Source: Nocardiopsis lucentensis DSM 44048 (GTDB taxonomy: Bacteria; Actinomycetota; Actinomycetes; Streptosporangiales; Streptosporangiaceae). Taken from it: DNA of 36,248 nucleotides. The notes beneath the pieces were generated by a model. It saw only the letters and a list, made by a program, of their open reading frames with translations, made no database searches and was not told the DNA's origin. The DNA is taken from assembly GCF_000341125.1 (NCBI RefSeq), contig NZ_ANBC01000138.1, positions 1 through 36,248 of the forward strand. Direction: 5' to 3'. Numbering within the stretch: position 1 is the stretch's first letter; each line of letters begins with the position of its first letter. The position numbers were made by a program, and so were the translations under genes. Shown here in pieces: positions 14,408 to 21,813 of this stretch.

Positions 14408-16996
14408 TCACATGTCGGGGGCGTGGGGGATGTCGCCCCACCAGTCGCGCGGTCCACCCCGGGCCAGCCTGCGCAGGAAGGCCAGGACACCCGCGACGCC
14501 GCTGGCCCAGCCGCCACCCGGTTCGCGGGTGTGGTCGAGGAAGACCGGGGCGTCGGGGGTGCCGTCCGAGCGCACCAGGATCAGCCCCGCCACGCCCAGG
14601 GCGGCGTCGCGGTGGGCGGTGTCCCCGGTGTGTGTCGCGGTGTCCAGGAGGAACTCGCCGACACCTGCCAGGCCGCAGCACTGACCGGTGACGGCGACCC
14701 GGGGCGCGTGCGCGCGGCAGCGGCGCGCGGCGCTCACCGCGAGTTCGGTGAGATGGGGCTGGCCGGTGTGGGAGCCGCCGTGGAGCAGGACTGTGCCGAT
14801 GCCGGCCAGGCCCTGGCACGACGCCAGGGTCATGGGGCGGGCCGTGGCGTGGTCGGCCTGTTCCAGCAGCGGCGGCAGGAGGTGGGCGAGGACCTCCAGG
14901 CCGGCGGTGGCCTCGGCCCGGGCGGCGGGGTCGCCGACGGCCGCGTCCAGGCACAGCAGGGCGTGGGTCACGCCCGCCAGGCCGTGGGCCAGGCCCAGGT
15001 GCGAGGTGGTGGCGTCGTGGTCGCCCGGGTCGGGCGGGCAGGCGCGGACGGTGGCGGCGGATCCGATGTCGACCAGGAGCCGCGCGCCGCGCCGGGCCAG
15101 GTCGAGGCGGGTCTGGTCTCCGGTCAGGCGCCAGAGGTGGAGCTGGGCCAGGGTGATCCCCGCGAGGCCGGAGGTGTGGTCGGTGGAGGAGACGGTCTCG
15201 GGGACGGTTCGGGCCAGGGGGCGGACCGCGTCGGTGAGGGTGGGGTCGTCGAGTTCGCGGGCGGCCATGGCCAGGAACACGGCCGTGCCGCAGGAGCCGA
15301 GTTGCAGCCCGGGTGGTGCGGGGCGCAGGGCCAGGAAGCCCGAGGTCCAGTGAGCGAGGGCGTGGGCCAGGGAGCGTGAGCGGGGGTCGTGGTGGCGTAG
15401 GAGTTCCATGCCGATCCCGGCCGCCCCCTGGTACTGGTTGGTGGGGCTTGGTGCGCCCGCGGGGGAGCGGTCGCGGCCGGTGAGCAGGGCGCGGGCGGCC
15501 TCGTGGGTCTGGTCCAGTGCCGTGGTGACGAGCGCGTCCACTCCGGCGGGTGTGACGGTGTAGCGGGGGTCGGCGTTCGGAGGTTGGGGGGCGTGACCCG
15601 AGCGGAGCAGCTCCATGGCGTGGACGCGCCGTGCGGGGTCGGGTGACATCAGGTCGGGGATCACTCCGGCCACGGCGGGGGTTCGGTCGCCCAGGGCGGC
15701 GAGGATGGTGCGGGCCCGGCCGTCGTCGGGTACGGCCCGGGTCGCGCGGGAGGGCGGGTCGACGCCGGTGACGGCGTAGAGCAGGGTGGCGCCCAGGGAG
15801 TAGAGGTCGTCCTCGAGCCGGGCGGGTGCGCCGTGTTCCTGTTCCGGAGGCGAGTAGCCGGGGGTCCAGCCGCGGGGCGGGTGGGGGTCGGGGGCGTCGA
15901 GGGTGTGGCTGATCTCGAAGTCGACCAGGCAGGGGTGGCCCTGGTCGGTGATGACGACGTTCTTGGGGGCCAGGTCGCGGATGAGGACGCCGCGGGCGTG
16001 CACGGCGTCGACCAGGCGGGTGAGGCGGGCGGCGAGGCGGCCCGGGTCCCGGTCGGTGGTGGTGTGGGTGCCGTGGGTGGCCACGTCGGTGCGCAGGTCC
16101 CGGGGGCCGAGGTCGGTGGTGGCGAGGAACTCGTCGGCGCCGTGGCGGAAGTGGTCCACGACGCTGGGGATGCCGTCGATGCCCTCCAGGCGGCGCAGGA
16201 CGGCGGCTTCGGCGCGGAGTCGGTGGCGGGCGTCGCGGGTTCCTGTGGGGTCCTCGTCGGTGTGGGCGCGGCGTTCCTTGACCACGACCGCCTGCCCGGT
16301 GGTGGTGTCGGTGGCGCGGTAGACGCCGCCCGCGGCGGTGTGGGCGATGGCGCCGGGGACCAGGAAGCGGCCGCCGAGCAGGACGGGGGAGGGCGCCGCC
16401 GTCTCGGGGGCGGGCAGGCGTCCGGTGAAGGGGTCGGGGATCCAGGTCGGCGCGTGGTAACGGCCGTCGGCTCCGCCGGGCCGTGCGCGCCCCTGGTCGT
16501 CGTGGACGACCAGGTGGAGATCGCCGTTGTCGTCGGTGGCGTGGGTGGCCTCGAAGGGGGCGTAGCGGTAGTAGACGGGCGCGTCGGGGCGGATCCTGCG
16601 GTCGCTGTGGACGCGTGGTCCCTCCAGGCCGGCGAGTTCGGCGGCCAGTTTCTCGGCAAGGTCGGTGAAGTGTTCGCGTGGGGGGTAGACGGTGACGGCC
16701 TTGCCCACGGCGCCGGGGCGGGAGCGGTGGGAGTTGAGTTCGCGCAGGATTTCGGTGGTGCGGGCGAACTTGAACCGGCATGGGGTCCGCAGCAGGAGGG
16801 GTAGAGCGCGGCCGAGGGTTTCGACCAGGGTCGTGGGTCGGGCGGAGATGTGGATCTTCCAGCCCTGGGGCGGCAGTTCGAGGTTGGGGAGGGTGACGTC
16901 GGTCCAGGTCGTGTGGTCGGTGATGACGCGTCCAGCCCGGCGCAGGCGTTCCTCCAGCGCTGGTGTGCGGGTGCGGGTGCTGTCGTGCTCGCGCAC
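14408..16996 (-). CDS. Lanthipeptide synthetase, lyase-kinase-cyclase type (class IV LanL-like)
   Basis: An 862-residue three-domain enzyme that should dehydrate Ser/Thr of the adjacent precursor and close thioether rings. Residues about 20-195 are the phospho-Ser/Thr lyase domain: GWKIHISA, RFKFA, GKAVTVYP and VYYRYAPF. Residues about 205-470 are a Ser/Thr kinase: VVVKERR (Lys240), IRDLAPKN (Asp341, Asn346), LVDFE (Asp359) and TPGYSPPEQ. Residues about 480-862 are a LanC-like cyclase with repeated GLAG-type motifs. At the zinc positions it has GLAHG (His671), SCQG (Cys727) and QCCG (Cys773, Cys774). Class III LanKC cyclases lack these ligands, whereas class IV LanL keeps Cys/Cys/His, so this enzyme groups with LanL but with Cys replacing the His. 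GTG 16996 follows GGGAGA. It lies 157 bp downstream of the precursor gene, across a hairpin. Residue numbers are counted by hand. Confidence 0.9.
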   Translation of the reverse strand: MREHDSTRTRTPALEERLRRAGRVITDHTTWTDVTLPNLELPPQGWKIHISARPTTLVETLGRALPLLLRTPCRFKFARTTEILRELNSHRSRPGAVGKAVTVYPPREHFTDLAEKLAAELAGLEGPRVHSDRRIRPDAPVYYRYAPFEATHATDDNGDLHLVVHDDQGRARPGGADGRYHAPTWIPDPFTGRLPAPETAAPSPVLLGGRFLVPGAIAHTAAGGVYRATDTTTGQAVVVKERRAHTDEDPTGTRDARHRLRAEAAVLRRLEGIDGIPSVVDHFRHGADEFLATTDLGPRDLRTDVATHGTHTTTDRDPGRLAARLTRLVDAVHARGVLIRDLAPKNVVITDQGHPCLVDFEISHTLDAPDPHPPRGWTPGYSPPEQEHGAPARLEDDLYSLGATLLYAVTGVDPPSRATRAVPDDGRARTILAALGDRTPAVAGVIPDLMSPDPARRVHAMELLRSGHAPQPPNADPRYTVTPAGVDALVTTALDQTHEAARALLTGRDRSPAGAPSPTNQYQGAAGIGMELLRHHDPRSRSLAHALAHWTSGFLALRPAPPGLQLGSCGTAVFLAMAARELDDPTLTDAVRPLARTVPETVSSTDHTSGLAGITLAQLHLWRLTGDQTRLDLARRGARLLVDIGSAATVRACPPDPGDHDATTSHLGLAHGLAGVTHALLCLDAAVGDPAARAEATAGLEVLAHLLPPLLEQADHATARPMTLASCQGLAGIGTVLLHGGSHTGQPHLTELAVSAARRCRAHAPRVAVTGQCCGLAGVGEFLLDTATHTGDTAHRDAALGVAGLILVRSDGTPDAPVFLDHTREPGGGWASGVAGVLAFLRRLARGGPRDWWGDIPHAPDM

Positions 16997-17069
16997 CGTT
17001 GGTCTCCCTCGTCGGTGGTGTCGGGGGGTGGGGTGGCCGTCGTGTTCGGGGCGGCCACCCCGTGTGGGG

Positions 17070-17093
17070 CCGCCCCGGCGGGGGCCGGGGCGG
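17070..17093. terminator. Strong hairpin between precursor and synthetase genes
   Basis: CCGCCCCGGC (17070-17079), loop GGGG, GCCGGGGCGG (17084-17093): a perfect 10-bp all-GC stem, next to a second nested GGGGCGG/CCGCCCC pairing at 17048-17076. It lies in the leader between the precursor stop (17154) and the synthetase start (16996). No U-run follows, so it is more likely an attenuator or mRNA-stabilising structure that favours precursor over synthetase expression (inference). Confidence 0.5.
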
Positions 17094-17153
17094 CGTGGTC
17101 GTGGCCGGGTGCGGGGTCGGCTCACGTCCGTGCTGTCGAGACGCATGCGTGCG

Positions 17154-17315
17154 TCAGAAGGTGGCTCCGTCGCAGCGGATGGTCCAGCCGCTGATGCAGG
17201 GGCGGATGCAGTCGAGGTTGAGCTGGTCGGACAGGAGTTCGGTTTCGGCTCCGAGGGAGACGAGCGGGGTGGTGTCGAGCGTTCCGGCGTCGCGGGGCAG
17301 GTCCTGCATGGCCAT
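17154..17315 (-). CDS. Lanthipeptide precursor peptide
   Basis: A 53-residue peptide just upstream of the synthetase on the same strand. Residues 1-35 form an acidic, Leu-rich leader (MAMQDLPRDAG at the start, ETELLSDQLNLD at the end). Residues 36-53, CIRPCISGWTIRCDGATF, form the probable core, with Cys36, Cys40 and Cys48 and dehydratable Ser42, Thr45 and Thr52. Thr45-Cys48 is a normal Thr-x-x-Cys ring pair; Ser29 in the leader-proximal part could pair with Cys36. There is no GG cleavage site, and no canonical class III ILELQ box is seen. ATG 17315 follows GGGAGGA; the internal ATG at 17309 is possible. Its size, position and Cys/Ser/Thr-rich end make the call; the leader boundary is inferred. 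Confidence 0.85.
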   Translation of the reverse strand: MAMQDLPRDAGTLDTTPLVSLGAETELLSDQLNLDCIRPCISGWTIRCDGATF

Positions 17316-17351
17316 GGGTTCCTCCCGTTCGGCTACTGATTGTGAGAGGCG

Positions 17352-17368
17352 AGCTACCTCGTGTAGCT
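17352..17368. promoter_or_regulatory. Palindrome in the precursor promoter region
   Basis: AGCTAC-CTCGT-GTAGCT (17352-17368), a perfect inverted repeat 37 bp upstream of the precursor ATG on the minus strand, in an AT-richer segment. It may be an operator near the transcription start or a leader hairpin. Confidence 0.4.
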
Positions 17369-17430
17369 TTGCCGAAGACTTCAATCCCCCCTGTGATGCG
17401 TGGAAAACGGTTCGGTCACCGGATCAACCC

Positions 17431-17445
17431 ACCTGGCCACCAGGT
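17431..17445. promoter_or_regulatory. Palindrome in the divergent precursor/transporter region
   Basis: ACCTGG-CCA-CCAGGT (17431-17445) lies 19 bp before the first possible start of the transporter ATPase and about 115 bp before the precursor gene. A regulator binding here could control both divergent units. Confidence 0.4.
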
Positions 17446-17463
17446 CGCGTCCGGTTTGGCCCC

Positions 17464-18522
17464 ATGAGGAGTGAATTGAAACCCGAAACTCCCCCCATGC
17501 CCTCAATGGGAGTGACGGCCGCAATGCGTCAGGCCGCCACGCCCGAATCCCCACCGCGGGTGCCCGCCATCCGGGCCGAGGGACTCGTCAAGACCTTCCC
17601 TGGTGTGGAGGCCGTGTGCGGACTCGACCTCCTCGTGCACCCAGGGGAGATCTTCGGTCTCCTGGGCCCCAACGGCGCCGGGAAGTCGACCACGATCGCG
17701 ATGCTGTGCGCGCTGACACGGCCCACCGCCGGTGGACTGTGGGTGGCCGGGCACGACGTGCGCACCCGGCCGGCCGCCGTCCGCCGCTCCATCGGGGTGG
17801 TCTTCCAGAAGACCACCCTGGACGACAAGCTCACCGTTGAGGAGAACCTGCGGATCCACGCCGTCCTGTACGGGGTGCCGCGACGCCGCGCGCGGGAGCG
17901 GGTCACCGCCATGCTCGCGCTCACCGACCTGGCCGACCGGCGCCGCAGCCTGGTGGGCACCCTCTCGGGCGGGATGAAGCGCCGTCTGGAGATCGCGCGC
18001 GGGTTGCTGCACGAGCCCCGGGTGCTGTTCCTGGACGAGCCGACCGTGGGCCTGGATCCGCACAGCCGCGCGGAGGTGTGGCACCACGTGCACCGCATGC
18101 GCCGCGAGTCGGACGCCACGGTGCTGCTGACCACCCACCACCTGGCCGAGGCCGACCACTGCGACCGGCTGGCCATCCTCGACCACGGCCGCGTCGTGGC
18201 CTTGGGCTCCCCCGAGGAGCTGCGGGCCAGGATCGGCCGCGACAGCGTGCGGGTGCGCACCGAGGCCCCCGAACGCGACGCCCTCACCCTGGCCGACGGT
18301 CTCGGTGTGCGCCCGACGGTGGTCGACGGGCAGGTCGTGGTGCAGGCCGAGGACGGGGCGGCCATGCTGCCCAGGATCGTGACCGCCCTGGAGGGGGCGG
18401 TCACCTCCGTGACGGTGTCCCGGCCAAGCCTGGACGACGTGTTCCTCCACTACACGGGGCGCAGCGTCGCCGACCAGGGCACCGCTGCCACGGAGCCGCT
18501 CGTCACCGGGGATGACTCATGA
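17464..18522 (+). CDS. ABC transporter ATP-binding protein (lanthipeptide export candidate)
   Basis: About 352 residues from ATG 17464; Met codons at 17497, 17506 and 17524 and a TTG at 17476 (preceded by GAGGAG) are alternatives, as no start has a perfect ribosome site. Motifs: Walker A GPNGAGKSTT, Q-loop VFQKTTLDDKLT, signature LSGGMKRR, Walker B VLFLDEPTVGLD and H-loop LLTTHHLAEADHC. The C-terminal ~90 residues form the regulatory extension seen in DrrA-type drug-export ATPases. Together with the ABC-2 permease downstream it should form a peripheral-plus-membrane exporter. Divergent placement next to the precursor points to product export or self-protection. Its stop overlaps a following ATG (ATGA). 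Confidence 0.9.
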   Translation: MRSELKPETPPMPSMGVTAAMRQAATPESPPRVPAIRAEGLVKTFPGVEAVCGLDLLVHPGEIFGLLGPNGAGKSTTIAMLCALTRPTAGGLWVAGHDVRTRPAAVRRSIGVVFQKTTLDDKLTVEENLRIHAVLYGVPRRRARERVTAMLALTDLADRRRSLVGTLSGGMKRRLEIARGLLHEPRVLFLDEPTVGLDPHSRAEVWHHVHRMRRESDATVLLTTHHLAEADHCDRLAILDHGRVVALGSPEELRARIGRDSVRVRTEAPERDALTLADGLGVRPTVVDGQVVVQAEDGAAMLPRIVTALEGAVTSVTVSRPSLDDVFLHYTGRSVADQGTAATEPLVTGDDS

Positions 18523-18584
18523 AATCGATGACCGTGACCGAACCGCCAGCCGGTGCGGCGACGGCTGGGGGGAGGACGCGATGA
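18519..18584 (+). other. 21-codon frame bridging the two transporter genes
   Basis: ATG 18519 overlaps the ATPase stop (ATGA) and its own TGA (18582-18584) overlaps the permease ATG (ATGATC). It reads MKSMTVTEPPAGAATAGGRT plus one residue. It could be a translational-coupling relay, or the original permease N-terminus detached by a frameshift. There is no evidence that the peptide itself has a function. Confidence 0.3.
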
Positions 18585-19426
18585 TCAACGCGTCGCCGCG
18601 GGAGGTCGGCACACGTCTGGCCGGGGAGGCGCGCGCCGTGGGCGCGGTGTGGCAGCGGGAGATGATCACTTTCGGCCGTGAGCGCCTGCGGTTGGTGATC
18701 AGTCTGCTCCAGCCGCTGTTGATCCTGGTCTCGCTCGGCATCGGCCTGGGAGCGGTGGTCCCGGACGGGGAGACGGGAATCGGGTATGTCACCTTCCTCT
18801 TCCCGGGGGTGCTGGTGATGGCGATCCAGGCCCCCGCGTTCGCGGCGGGCGCCTCGATCCTGTGGGACCGCGAGTTCGGGTTCTTGCGGGAGATGCTGGT
18901 GGCCCCGGTGCGCCGCGAGTCGCTGCTGCTGGGCAAGGTGCTGGCGGGCACGGCCACCGCGACGTGCCACGGGGCGGTGCTGCTGGTGTTCGCGGGCGCC
19001 GCCGAGGTGCCCTACGATCCCGTCTTGTTGGCGTCCTTCGTGGCCGTGCTGGCGCTGGCCGCGTTCGCGATGACGTCGCTCGGGGCCCTGCTCGCGGTGT
19101 CCCTTCCCAACCCGCAGACCTTCCAGGCGGTCACCGGGTTGCTGTTGGGGCCGCTGGTGTTCCTGTCGGGCGCGTTCTTCCCGCTCAGTGGTCTGCCGTC
19201 GTGGCTGGACGCGCTCACGGCGCTGAACCCGCTGACCTACGCGGTGGACGCGGCGCGTCACGTCCTGGCCGCGCGTCTGCTCGGTGAGGCTCCGGCGGGG
19301 CTGTTCGAGGGGTTGGAGGTATGGGGGTCGCGGGTGCCGGTTTCGGTGGAGCTGGCGGTCCTGACGGGTTTCGCGGTGCTGTGCCTGGTCGTGGCGGCGC
19401 GCCGGTTCTCGCGGCCAGATCAGTGA
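18581..19426 (+). CDS. ABC-2 type transporter permease (lanthipeptide export candidate)
   Basis: A 281-residue membrane protein with about six hydrophobic spans (LLQPLLILVSLGIGLGAVV, FLFPGVLVMAIQAPAFAAGA and others). It has the ABC-2/DrrB signature around REFGFLREMLVAPVRR and the late motif LNPLTYAVDAARH. ATG 18581 is chosen for its strong GGGGGGAGG ribosome site; an ATG at 18512 in the same frame would add 23 residues and overlap the ATPase end. It forms a half-transporter pair with the preceding ATPase. A GC-rich terminator hairpin follows 12 bp after the stop, closing the operon. Confidence 0.9.
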   Translation: MINASPREVGTRLAGEARAVGAVWQREMITFGRERLRLVISLLQPLLILVSLGIGLGAVVPDGETGIGYVTFLFPGVLVMAIQAPAFAAGASILWDREFGFLREMLVAPVRRESLLLGKVLAGTATATCHGAVLLVFAGAAEVPYDPVLLASFVAVLALAAFAMTSLGALLAVSLPNPQTFQAVTGLLLGPLVFLSGAFFPLSGLPSWLDALTALNPLTYAVDAARHVLAARLLGEAPAGLFEGLEVWGSRVPVSVELAVLTGFAVLCLVVAARRFSRPDQ

Positions 19427-19437
19427 GGTCCGCTTCG

Positions 19438-19468
19438 GCCCCCGCCCCGTGTGTCCGGGGGCGGGGGC
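19438..19468 (+). terminator. Terminator hairpin after the transporter operon
   Basis: GCCCCCGCCCC (19438-19448) pairs perfectly with GGGGCGGGGGC (19458-19468) around a 9-base loop, 12 bp after the permease stop. There is no U-run, as is common for actinobacterial terminators. Confidence 0.7.
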
Positions 19469-19714
19469 AAGGTCGGTCCCGCGGGCGGGGTCTCCGGGGC
19501 GGCGCCTTCGCCCCCCCAGGCCAAGAAGGTCCTGGAACTGAGCCTGTGTGAGGCGATCGCCCTACGCCACAAGGCCGTCGGTTCAGGGCACATCCTGTTG
19601 GCGCCGTCGCGCCAGGGGTTGCCGGAACCGGTGGCGGCCGTGGTCGTCGGCCACGGCCTGACCTACGAGCGGGCCCGCCGCGATGTGGGTGCCGCGCTCG
19701 ACGACGCGGCCTGA
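19451..19714 (+). pseudogene. Clp N-domain fragment
   Basis: An 87-codon frame whose last ~68 residues match one Clp-N repeat: QAKKVLELSLCEAIALRHKA, then VGSGHILLAPSRQG and LTYERARRDVGAALDDAA. In ClpA/ClpC and related small proteins these repeats bind adaptors or substrates. Only one repeat is present, the usual helix glycine/leucine pattern is partly lost (HILLAPSRQG in place of the common HILLGLLREG), and the only upstream start (GTG 19451) lies inside a terminator loop. It is probably a relic rather than an expressed gene. It converges on the dimethylargininase-like gene with a 4-bp gap. Confidence 0.55.
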
Positions 19715-19718
19715 GCGC

Positions 19719-20531
19719 TCAGGTCCCGGAACCGTTGCCCCGGCCCTCGCGGTCCCGGTCGGGGACCAGGACGCTCAGACAGGTGACGCAGCCCTCCATC
19801 TTCTCGAACTCCGAGACGTCCACCGGCAGCACCCGCCAGTGCTCAGCGGTCAGTTCGTGGATGGTGGCGTGCGCGGCGGCGCTGACCAGGATGTCGCGCC
19901 CGCCCAGAGGCAGCACGTGCGCCCCCGGTTCCTCGGGGGCGCGCCGGATCGGGGGCAGTGCGGTGGCGTCCACCAGATCGGGCAGCCCGATCAGCGATCC
20001 GTCGGGGAGGGCGGTCACCGCCGACTTCAGGTGCAGGACCGCCTTGAATTCGACCCGTTTGACCTCGCGGCCGAACGGTTTGAGTAGACGTGCCAGCTGA
20101 TCCGCTCCCTCGGCGTTGGTGCGCCCGCCCACACCGACGTAGACGGTCTCACCCACCTGGAGCACGTCTCCCCCGTCCAGGGTTCCGGGGGCCTCCACCC
20201 GGGCCACCCGCAGGCCCAGGGAGCGGACCGACGCCTCCACGCCCTCCACTTCGCCCCGACGTTCCTCGGCCCCGGGGCGCGTCAGCACCGCCAGGTCCCC
20301 GCAGACCACCACGGTGTCCTCGACGAACACCGAATCCGGGTGCCCCGGGGCCGGGTCGACCTCGACCACCCGCCACCCGGCCGAGGCCAGCGCCTCCTGG
20401 TAGATGACGTGCTGGCGCATGGCCAGCACGGGGTCCACGGAGGAACGGGGGACGTGGGTGAGGATGCCCCGCTCCATCTCCGGGCTGGGCCTGCGTGTGA
20501 GGGCCAGCCCCGGGCTGGTGAATCCGTCCAC
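19719..20531 (-). CDS. Dimethylarginine dimethylaminohydrolase-family protein
   Basis: A 270-residue member of the guanidino-group-modifying (pentein) superfamily. Recognised features: substrate-acid motif VFVEDTVVV, GTLDGGDVL, catalytic His in FKAVLHLKSAVTAL, and the C-terminal nucleophile segment EGCVTCLSVLV. Known relatives hydrolyse methylated arginine (to citrulline and dimethylamine) or arginine. GTG 20531 is chosen because GGGAGG lies 8 bases upstream; the longer open frame is not supported by similarity. It is divergent from the FAD oxidoreductase at 20666, with a 134-bp shared promoter region. Whether it degrades free dimethylarginine or makes a precursor for a secondary metabolite cannot be told. 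Confidence 0.85.
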   Translation of the reverse strand: MDGFTSPGLALTRRPSPEMERGILTHVPRSSVDPVLAMRQHVIYQEALASAGWRVVEVDPAPGHPDSVFVEDTVVVCGDLAVLTRPGAEERRGEVEGVEASVRSLGLRVARVEAPGTLDGGDVLQVGETVYVGVGGRTNAEGADQLARLLKPFGREVKRVEFKAVLHLKSAVTALPDGSLIGLPDLVDATALPPIRRAPEEPGAHVLPLGGRDILVSAAAHATIHELTAEHWRVLPVDVSEFEKMEGCVTCLSVLVPDRDREGRGNGSGT

Positions 20532-20665
20532 GTGCGTGACCTCCCGGAGACTCGGGGTCGGGGTTCGGGAGAGCTCAACGTACCGCGTCGGCCGCCCCGG
20601 ATCCCGGACGCGGCACGCGGGTCGTCCGTCTTGTCCGCGGGTCCTGTGCGCGGCAGGGTGAGCAC

Positions 20666-21781
20666 ATGGACGTGATCGTTGTCGGTGGCGGGATCGTGGG
20701 CATGAGCGCGGCCTTCCACCTGGCCAGGAAGGGTGTGTCCACCGCGCTGGTGGACGCCGCGCACACGGGGCAGGCGACCTCCGCCGGGACGGGGGTGGTC
20801 TTCCCCTGGCCGTTCCCCTGGGACTCCGCGCCACTGTGGGAGTTCAAGGCGCGTGCCGCCGCGCACTACCCGGAACTGATGGCCGAGTTGGCCGAGGACA
20901 GGCACGTGACCGGGTACGAGGTGGTCGGCGGTGTCTCTGTGGACCGGGAGGGGGACGATGCCGGATACGACCTGATGCGCACCCTGGCCGAGCGGCCGGA
21001 GTTCGCCACCATGGGGCGGGTGGAACGGTTGGCGCCAGGCGAGGCGACCGGCCTGTTCCCCCTGGTGCCCGAGGAGTACGGGGGTGTGCGTATCGGGGGC
21101 ATGGCCCGCCTCGACGGACGCCGGGCGCGCGATGCCCTGTTCGACGCCGCCGAGGAACGGGGGCTGCGGTACTTCAAGGGCGACGCGCACCTGTCGTGGA
21201 ACGGTCACCGTGTGACCGGCGTGAGCGTGAACGGCGACGATCTGGCGGCCGACGTGGTCATCGTCGCCGCAGGGGCGTGGTCGGCGCGCCTGCTCGCGGT
21301 GGCGGGGGTGGACCTGCCGGTGTTCCCGGTGCGCGGCCAGATGACGCACTTCGCGCTGCCGGGTCGTGACACACGCGCCTGGCCGGTGGTGCGGTTCGGT
21401 GAGCGTGCGTTCTTCGTGTGCGCGTTCGGTCCGGACCGGGTGGTCACGGGTGGCACGGTCGAGCCCGAGGCGGGGTTCGACCGTCGGGTGACGGCCAGTG
21501 GGCTGCTGCGCAACCTGTCCACTGCGGTGGAGGTGTTGCCGGGGCTGGCCGAGGCCACGGTCGTGGAGACCAGGGTGGGGTTCCGGCCAGGCACGCACGA
21601 CGGCCGTCAGCTGCTGGGGCGGATCGAACGGTTGCCGGGGGTCGTGGTGGCGACGGGCCTGGGGACGGAGGGGCTGACGTTCGGCCCGTACCAGGGGCTG
21701 GTCGCGGCCCGGTTGGCGATGGGGGAGGACCCGGGACTGGATCTGGCGGAGTTTCGCCCTGACCGCCCCCACGTTGAGTGA
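20666..21781 (+). CDS. FAD-dependent amine/amino-acid oxidoreductase (DAO family)
   Basis: A 371-residue flavoprotein. The N-terminus VIVVGGGIVGMSAAFHLARK is the FAD dinucleotide fold; VVIVAAGAWSARLL is the second FAD contact typical of D-amino-acid oxidase/dehydrogenase and glycine/sarcosine oxidase relatives; FRPGTHDGRQLLG and TGLGTEGLTFGPYQG are the C-terminal flavin-binding segment. It should oxidise an amine or amino acid to an imine; the substrate is unknown. ATG 20666 is preceded by AGGGTGA. It is divergent from the dimethylargininase-like gene, so a joint role in arginine-derived amine catabolism is conceivable (inference). Confidence 0.85.
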   Translation: MDVIVVGGGIVGMSAAFHLARKGVSTALVDAAHTGQATSAGTGVVFPWPFPWDSAPLWEFKARAAAHYPELMAELAEDRHVTGYEVVGGVSVDREGDDAGYDLMRTLAERPEFATMGRVERLAPGEATGLFPLVPEEYGGVRIGGMARLDGRRARDALFDAAEERGLRYFKGDAHLSWNGHRVTGVSVNGDDLAADVVIVAAGAWSARLLAVAGVDLPVFPVRGQMTHFALPGRDTRAWPVVRFGERAFFVCAFGPDRVVTGGTVEPEAGFDRRVTASGLLRNLSTAVEVLPGLAEATVVETRVGFRPGTHDGRQLLGRIERLPGVVVATGLGTEGLTFGPYQGLVAARLAMGEDPGLDLAEFRPDRPHVE

Positions 21782-21813
21782 CTCATATCACAGAAATCGG
21801 TCGCGGTTTTCAT

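Noticed and set aside
13914-16781. 955-codon minus-strand frame overlapping the synthetase and RidA genes
   Set aside because: Only its last ~132 codons (RidA) look like protein; the rest is Pro/Arg-rich out-of-frame translation of the synthetase.
16997-17146. Upstream extension of the synthetase to an ATG at 17146
   Set aside because: The added 50 residues are Arg/Pro/Gly-rich, run through the hairpin region, and the GTG at 16996 has its own ribosome site.
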